Source: a bacterium (GTDB taxonomy: Archaea > Thermoplasmatota > Thermoplasmata > Lutacidiplasmatales > UBA184). Taken from it: a stretch of DNA of 10,276 nucleotides. The position numbers and the translations under genes were made by a program. Position 1 is the stretch's first letter; every line of letters starts with the position of its first letter. The stretch is taken from the NCBI GenBank assembly GCA_021832495.1, contig JAKBKR010000047.1, positions 1 to 10,276 of the forward strand. Direction: 5' to 3'. Below the pieces are notes generated by a model. The model was not told where the DNA came from and ran no database searches. It saw only the letters and a list, made by a program, of their open reading frames with translations. Below, piece after piece: positions 5,771-10,276 of the stretch.

Positions 5771-6427
5771 TCACTTCTTCTTTGGTACGGCGGCCGACGG
5801 GCGGGTGACGCCCCCCAGGATCTCTTGATAGGACTCCACCTGCCTTTGGAACTTGGTCGGTTTGGGGAAGCCCTTCCACAGTTCGTTCCCGAGCGAGTTT
5901 CCCGAGCCCTCCTCAGCGCTCAACCGGATCGTTCCGTAACCCAGGATGCGCTGACCCACGGACTGGGTGACCTCGATCCCCCGGATCTGACGGAGCTGGA
6001 TCTCATCGAAATCCTTGGCGAGGATCCCCTTTTGACGGATGAACCGCGTGTTGGTCAATGCATAGACCGTACGGGCCCGCTCGAACCACCGGACGGCAAG
6101 GAAGAGTATGGCGAAGAGTAGGAGCGCCAGTCCCAAGATGGTCTGCCAAGAGTAGATGCTCGTTGCGTTCACGAGCCCTTGCAAGAAGGTAGGTGGAGTC
6201 GGAAGGAATCCAGCGGTCTTGGAATTCATGGCCCTTAGCAGCGAATCCCAGACGAAGAGATTGTAGACCCACACCAAAAAGAGGGTGAGGATCGGGAGAG
6301 GGTAGTAGAGCCACCCGGAAGGGCGGGCTTCCCAAACGAACTCCTCGTTGGGTCCAAGGAAGGTGGCCGTCATCAGATTCGGCAGTTTCTTCGGCACCGG
6401 CACCTGGGGGGACGCTGGAGCGGACAT
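5771..6427 (-). CDS. Membrane protein with bacterial PH (DUF304/YdbS-like) domain
   Basis: This 218-residue protein has a Pro-rich N-terminus, a first transmembrane segment at about 39-62, and a second at about 94-113. A cytoplasmic bPH-type domain (115-200) carries the recognisable run YALTNTRFIRQKGILAK, then EIQLRQIRGIEVTQSVGQRILGYGTIRL. Such membrane-flanked PH domains are widespread in bacteria and archaea, and their exact role is mostly unknown. A tail of basic residues (PKKK) ends it. The ATG at 6427 is supported by a TATA box about 35 bp upstream and a TAAGGAC ribosome site; an internal ATG at residue 19 is possible. It is the first gene of the tight PH-fixC-udg run. A role in organising a membrane electron-transfer partner for the next gene is only an inference from adjacency. 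Confidence 0.85.
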   Translation of the reverse strand: MSAPASPQVPVPKKLPNLMTATFLGPNEEFVWEARPSGWLYYPLPILTLFLVWVYNLFVWDSLLRAMNSKTAGFLPTPPTFLQGLVNATSIYSWQTILGLALLLFAILFLAVRWFERARTVYALTNTRFIRQKGILAKDFDEIQLRQIRGIEVTQSVGQRILGYGTIRLSAEEGSGNSLGNELWKGFPKPTKFQRQVESYQEILGGVTRPSAAVPKKK

Positions 6428-6428
6428 C

Positions 6429-6440
6429 AGGACTCGTCCT
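6429..6440. repeat. Small inverted repeat at the PH-gene start
   Basis: AGGAC-TC-GTCCT is a perfect 5-bp inverted repeat one base before the start codon, and TAGG/CCTA (6441-6444 with 6451-6454) forms a second, weaker one. Both lie between the TATA box and the ATG. They could be an operator or could sequester the AAGGA ribosome site, or may be chance. Confidence 0.25.
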
Positions 6441-6456
6441 TAGGGACACACCTAAC

Positions 6457-6467
6457 GGATATATACT
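6457..6467 (-). promoter_or_regulatory. TATA box of the PH-fixC-udg unit
   Basis: On the minus strand the bases read AGTATATATCC, centred about 35 bp before the ATG at 6427. It predicts transcription starting near 6435-6438 and a leader of about 10 nt. It is the clearest TATA element in the window and sits in the 67-bp gap after the PKD protein gene. Confidence 0.65.
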
Positions 6468-6494
6468 GAAGGGAGCGCCCCCAGGAGCCCCAAG

Positions 6495-8933
6495 TTACGG
6501 GCTCGGACCTTCTCCGGGGTCGGTGTTGGCACTCGCTTCCGAATTCCCGACGCTATCGTCGGGGGTTCCTGTCGGACCTGGGGCTTCCTGCCCTGAAGTC
6601 CCGGCAGTACCGGAAACAGTGCCCGGAGCCTGATTCCGGCGTTGCATACGTCGAAGCCGGCGACGTTCTTTCTTGCTGAGCGGTGCCTCTCCCTCCGGCA
6701 CATCCTCATAGGTTCCCGGTCCGGTGGTTGGCGAAGGTGTCACGGAGGGAGACGGTACTTCATGACCGGGCTCTTCCGGAAGGACTGGCGCTCCCGAACT
6801 TGAGGGCTCTTCCGGGCTGGGAGCAGGAGTCTCTGGAACGGTTGTCGGTTCGGTCTCCGGTAGCGGTTGCGGCTCTTCGCCAGGCGCGCCCTCCCCAGAA
6901 GAAGGGATTTCGGTGGCGATCTCAGGTGCACTCTCGACCTCGGGGGTTGTTGCAACCTCCCCAGTTCCTACCTCTCCCTCAGCCGTCGGTCCGATGTTCG
7001 GAGGGGCGGGCTCGGTACCCAGGGAAGCGGCGGCACCAATCCCTGTGGCCGCCGCCGCAGGCGGGGCCATCGCTTCCTCTTCTTCGGGCTTCTTGCGTCG
7101 GCGGAACAGGACAAGAAGCAAAAGCGCAAGGATGATGATGGCGAGCAGGATGAGGAACAGGTCGAAAGAGTTGGTGAGGATGCTACCAGGACCCGGGGAG
7201 GGTTGGTTTGCTGAGATGGAGACGGTGTGAGTGACCCTGTAACTCTTTCCCATCGAATCGTTGACCAAGACCGTGACCGTGTAGTTGCCGCTGCTGGCGT
7301 AGCTATGGACTTCGACGTTCGCCGAGGATCTGAGGGTCTGGTTATCCCCGAAGTTCCAGAAGTAAGTATAGGGAGGCGCCCCCCCCGATGCGTTCACGAC
7401 GAAGCTCAGGGAACTCCCGGGGGAACCCTGGGAGGGACCACTGATCGTGGCCGTGAGGGGAGATGGGGGTTTTCCCCCTGTGACCGAGACCTTGGCGGAG
7501 CCGGAAGAGAGGACCCCTAGTGCGTCCTGAATGATGACAGTGAAAGTGTAATTCCCTGAGTTGTTGAGGGTGTAGCGAAGGGTGGCTCCGGTCTGCTTGG
7601 CGATGAGGGTCGATCCTATTTTGAAGGTGTAAAGAAAGGGTGGAACACCGTTCGAGGGTGTGGCCGTCAATGTTGTACTGAGTGGAGCCCCACCGTTCGG
7701 CGGGGAAGCGGATAGCGAGACGGTGACATCGGGCACTACGGTCACGGTCACATTCTGGCTGGCGGCAAAGACGCCGGAAGCGTTCGTCCCGGAAACGGAT
7801 GTCGTCACGGATCCAGCCTTTGTGTAAGCATGCGTAACATTCAAGGCGTGAGTGGGGCCCAAGCTCGTCCCGTCCCCAAAGTCGTAGACAAGGGTCATCG
7901 TACCGGCGGAGGAGGAAACCCCGGCGGTGAAGGTGGTGTTTACCCCGACCTCGGTGGGGGCAGGGGCCACGCCCAAAGTCAACACGATCCCTCCGAGGAC
8001 CGTGAGCGAGTACTTCGCCGAGTCTACCCGATAACCCGAAGTAACGTTGAATGCGCTTGCGTTCACGATGTAGGTCGCGGGCTTCGAATAGACATGCGTG
8101 ACCGCATTCACACCGGGATTGGTGAGGCCGGAAGTGTTGCCATCCCCGAACGTGAAAAAGTACCGCCATCCACTCCCCGCTAACGAAAGGTTCGCGTAGA
8201 TATCGACCGAAGACCCGACCAAGGGAGTGGTCGGACTCCAGGCCACCTTCAGCGTCGGAGCCGGGACCACGTTCACGACCGTGGTTGCGTTCGCCGGACT
8301 CCCGCTACTTTGAAGGACGGAGACGTTCGCCGTGAATCGGGCGGATCTGGTGTACGAATGCGTGACTGAATTCGATGACGAGGTGACCGGAAGGGAGCCG
8401 TCTCCAAAGTCCCAAACGTAAGTGTACGGAGGTATCCCTCCCCGTGCCGTCGCACTGAGGGTCACGGTCATGTTCACGAACGGGAATGCAGGAGAAGAAG
8501 TGAGGGAGGCCGTGAGCGGGGTGGGAGACAGCGTGATGTTCACCCAACTGCCGCTGCCGGCCCCAGTGAAATGCACGGTTGTGTTGTTGGTGCCGAACAC
8601 ACCGAGGTAATCGGCCTCCACAGTGATGTTGTCCAAGTTCCTGGGGTTCGAGAGCGCACTGACCTGGTACTTCCCCTGGGTGTCGGTCGTGGCCGTCTGA
8701 GAGGTGTTTGCCGTCGTGTCGTTAACGTAGACCAAGGCCCCCACGGCGGCCGTACCGTTTGGGAATCGCACGAAGCCGTAGACATAGTAGGGGTTCGGGG
8801 GGGTCAAGATCGCTCCCGCTCGAGGGGACGCCGGCGAGGCGACCACGAAACCCGATACGGTCAGAAGGGATATGGCACCGAGGCACAGGAGGATGTACCC
8901 GAACGAAGCGGGGATTTTCTTTCCAGAGCTCAC
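6495..8933 (-). CDS. PKD-repeat cell-surface protein with TM anchor and long Pro/Glu-rich tail
   Basis: This 812-residue protein begins with a basic signal sequence and hydrophobic helix (about 11-32). Next comes a carboxypeptidase-regulatory-like beta domain (49-137; YVYGFVRFPNGTAAVGA, then TTDTQGKYQV). Five PKD/Ig-like domains follow, with FGDG at 176-179, 262-265 and 352-355, a degenerate unit near 437, and FGDN at 528-531. A transmembrane helix (590-610) is followed by RRRKK as stop-transfer. The last 200 residues are Pro/Glu/Gly/Ser-rich with one basic cluster (SKKERRRLRRMQRRN, 753-767). About 24 N-X-S/T sequons lie before the helix and none after it, which fits an external N-glycosylated part and an internal tail. 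The GTG at 8933 is chosen because GGTGATG, complementary to the 16S 3' end, lies 6 bases upstream; GTG codons at 8948 and 8972 are possible. It probably serves in adhesion or the cell surface layer; the ligand is unknown. Confidence 0.88.
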   Translation of the reverse strand: MSSGKKIPASFGYILLCLGAISLLTVSGFVVASPASPRAGAILTPPNPYYVYGFVRFPNGTAAVGALVYVNDTTANTSQTATTDTQGKYQVSALSNPRNLDNITVEADYLGVFGTNNTTVHFTGAGSGSWVNITLSPTPLTASLTSSPAFPFVNMTVTLSATARGGIPPYTYVWDFGDGSLPVTSSSNSVTHSYTRSARFTANVSVLQSSGSPANATTVVNVVPAPTLKVAWSPTTPLVGSSVDIYANLSLAGSGWRYFFTFGDGNTSGLTNPGVNAVTHVYSKPATYIVNASAFNVTSGYRVDSAKYSLTVLGGIVLTLGVAPAPTEVGVNTTFTAGVSSSAGTMTLVYDFGDGTSLGPTHALNVTHAYTKAGSVTTSVSGTNASGVFAASQNVTVTVVPDVTVSLSASPPNGGAPLSTTLTATPSNGVPPFLYTFKIGSTLIAKQTGATLRYTLNNSGNYTFTVIIQDALGVLSSGSAKVSVTGGKPPSPLTATISGPSQGSPGSSLSFVVNASGGAPPYTYFWNFGDNQTLRSSANVEVHSYASSGNYTVTVLVNDSMGKSYRVTHTVSISANQPSPGPGSILTNSFDLFLILLAIIILALLLLVLFRRRKKPEEEEAMAPPAAAATGIGAAASLGTEPAPPNIGPTAEGEVGTGEVATTPEVESAPEIATEIPSSGEGAPGEEPQPLPETEPTTVPETPAPSPEEPSSSGAPVLPEEPGHEVPSPSVTPSPTTGPGTYEDVPEGEAPLSKKERRRLRRMQRRNQAPGTVSGTAGTSGQEAPGPTGTPDDSVGNSEASANTDPGEGPSP

Positions 8934-8938
8934 CGAAG

Positions 8939-8945
8939 CATCACC
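8939..8945 (-). promoter_or_regulatory. Shine-Dalgarno deciding the PKD-protein start
   Basis: GGTGATG on the minus strand matches the archaeal anti-Shine-Dalgarno complement (GGAGGTGAT) and is 6 bases before the GTG at 8933. It favours this start over the longer readings that would overlap the upstream gene. Confidence 0.55.
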
Positions 8946-8949
8946 CACG

Positions 8950-10276
8950 CTATGGCTCAGATAAGGTCCCACTTCCCGGTGTCCAGATATAGACCCCCAT
9001 GCCCTGAGATATGGCGAAGTCGTACACCGATGGGGAAAATCCCACGATATAGACCTCCCACGATTGCGCGGTAGCGTTCCAGAGTGCTATGGCGGTGCAG
9101 CCGGTGAGCTTGCCTGCCAACGTGGATGCCGTGGTGGCGGAGGTGATAGACCAACCGATGCCGGACCATCCACTCCCAAAAGACACTCCAGCGAGAGTCG
9201 CAGATGCATTGCCCCAGATCGTCACTGTGACGGTTGTGCTTACGTCCACCCATAACCCGTCTCCCGGTGCGAATGCGACCGACCCGTTCACGTCGTTTAT
9301 TCCCGATGTCGAGTAGTTTGTCAGTGCGGTACCAACCATCCTTTGCATCGATACAAGGGTAGGGCCAATAAGATGAGATATCTCATAGAGCGAGTACGCG
9401 TTGGCAACCAGAGGATCGGATACGAAGTTCCAGCCCGGAAGCAATGGAAGGGGGAATGAGGTGCTGCCCCATACGTGGAGAGTGAAGGTTGCCGTACTGG
9501 TGTACGCCAGGGAATCTATCACCGTTAGCGTAATGGTGTACGTCCCGGGCTTATAGTATATCTGGTAGGGCGGTGTCGATAGGGTGGATGCGTTGCCGTC
9601 CCCGAAGCTCCAACTGAGGGCATACGAGCCGTATCCGTACTTGCTCGTGTTCTGGAACGTCTCATTCGCCGGCACGACCGGATTCATGAGCGCTGTCGTG
9701 AACGATGCTTGCACGTGGAGGTACACTCTGACGGTAGTGGAAGCGGTGGCTGACTTGATGTTCTTCGAACTGTTCACATAGACCGACAGCTTCCCATTCA
9801 CAGCGGCACTGTACACGTGGCAAGCCATGGCCGGGCTGCTCGAAGTGACAGCGGAGGACTTGGATCCATCTGCCCAGGTCCAGTTGAGGTAGAAGGGGGC
9901 AGTAAGGCCGGTCGTGGAGTAGCTTACATTGAAACAGAGGGCATAGTTCGTTTCGGCATCGATCGATGAACGATTGCCAGTCAATGAATTTATTGCGATG
10001 GTTCCAGGCGTGGCACCAACATTTACCGTGAAGGGAACCGTGCACCCGAACGTGTGACTGACATTACCCGTGATGGCCCAGGCGGACAGATTGTAGGGGC
10101 TCCACGAGTTGCCGAGATTTTTGTCCGTCGCATACACGCAGTATTTGAGGGCCCCCGTGGTTGTCAGGCTCGAGCCCGGGATGCTGCCCGTCCAAGTGCT
10201 ATAGATACCGGAACTGCTCGATAGGGACAGCGTGGCATTCTGCCAACTCCCTCCTGGAGCCAGATATGAGACGTTG
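8950..10276 (-). CDS. Secreted PKD-domain surface protein, N-terminus beyond window
   Basis: The reading frame is open to the right edge, so 441 C-terminal residues are seen and the true start is missing; the internal GTG at 10137 is not a credible start. A degenerate Ig-like unit with NWTWADG is followed by a canonical PKD domain (SWSFGDG, FGDG at about 9595-9606, then YKPGTYTITLTVIDS). The C-terminal 165 residues form a duplicated Trp/Gly-rich module: LLPGWNFVSDPL, then APGDGLWVDVS; and SGWSGIGWS, then SQGMGVYIWTPGSG. This GWN...GDGLWV layout recurs in archaeal and bacterial surface proteins. No C-terminal membrane helix or anchor is present. About 14 sequons suggest N-glycosylation. Five cysteines are visible, whereas the anchored neighbour has none in its mature ectodomain. 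Third codon positions look less GC-rich than in the metabolic genes. The next gene starts 17 bp downstream, so both are probably one operon. Confidence 0.82.
   Translation of the reverse strand, partial: NVSYLAPGGSWQNATLSLSSSSGIYSTWTGSIPGSSLTTTGALKYCVYATDKNLGNSWSPYNLSAWAITGNVSHTFGCTVPFTVNVGATPGTIAINSLTGNRSSIDAETNYALCFNVSYSTTGLTAPFYLNWTWADGSKSSAVTSSSPAMACHVYSAAVNGKLSVYVNSSKNIKSATASTTVRVYLHVQASFTTALMNPVVPANETFQNTSKYGYGSYALSWSFGDGNASTLSTPPYQIYYKPGTYTITLTVIDSLAYTSTATFTLHVWGSTSFPLPLLPGWNFVSDPLVANAYSLYEISHLIGPTLVSMQRMVGTALTNYSTSGINDVNGSVAFAPGDGLWVDVSTTVTVTIWGNASATLAGVSFGSGWSGIGWSITSATTASTLAGKLTGCTAIALWNATAQSWEVYIVGFSPSVYDFAISQGMGVYIWTPGSGTLSEP

Noticed and set aside
4553..6121. 522-codon plus-strand open frame
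   Set aside because: It lies antisense to fixC and the PH gene, both with clear family motifs; long shadow frames are expected in GC-rich DNA, and its product shows no recognisable domain.
7342..8169. 275-codon minus-strand frame inside the PKD gene
   Set aside because: It is an out-of-frame reading of the PKD repeats, rich in Arg/His/Cys and without family features.
6495..10276. Tandem repeats that might be a mobile element or CRISPR
   Set aside because: The repetition is at protein level (PKD folds) with diverged DNA; there are no regularly spaced identical repeats, transposase or terminal inverted repeats.

Overview
The window is archaeal DNA, GC-rich, and most likely from a Thermoplasmata-like lineage of the Euryarchaeota. 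The archaeal call rests on an aIF1A translation initiation factor, a Ser/His (ER-type) signal peptidase, a Fe-S family 4 uracil-DNA glycosylase, TATA-box promoters 25-35 bp upstream of genes, a tRNA without encoded CCA, and N-glycosylation-rich PKD surface proteins. The Thermoplasmata placement is an inference from gene style and composition; no rRNA is present to settle it.

Left part, plus strand (1-1896): a tRNA-Thr(CGU) with its own TATA box, then a small HExxH metalloprotein, then a large signal peptidase I only 12 bp downstream. The last two probably share a transcript.

Middle, minus strand (1739-6427), read right to left: a two-helix membrane protein with a bacterial-PH (DUF304-like) domain, a FixC-type FAD oxidoreductase, a family 4 uracil-DNA glycosylase (TTG start overlapping the fixC stop), aIF1A, and a bifunctional NAD(P)HX epimerase/dehydratase (Nnr). 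The genes are very tightly packed: 9-bp or 4-bp junctions, and a TATA box for aIF1A that contains the glycosylase stop codon. I read this as two transcription units: PH-fixC-udg, and aIF1A-nnr with an apparently leaderless start. nnr runs head-on into the signal peptidase gene, with a 158-bp tail-to-tail overlap.

Right part, minus strand (6495-10276): two cell-surface genes 17 bp apart. The upstream one is cut by the window edge and ends in PKD folds plus a tandem Trp/Gly-rich C-terminal module without an anchor. The downstream one has a signal peptide, a carboxypeptidase-regulatory-like domain, five PKD-type domains, a transmembrane helix and a long Pro/Glu-rich cytoplasmic tail. Both ectodomains are full of N-X-S/T sequons.

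There is no CRISPR array, transposon or defence island here, and I see no clear novel multi-gene system. The points worth a second look are the compact overlaps, the enlarged cysteine-paired signal peptidase, the extended aIF1A tail, the small HExxH protein and the paired surface proteins.
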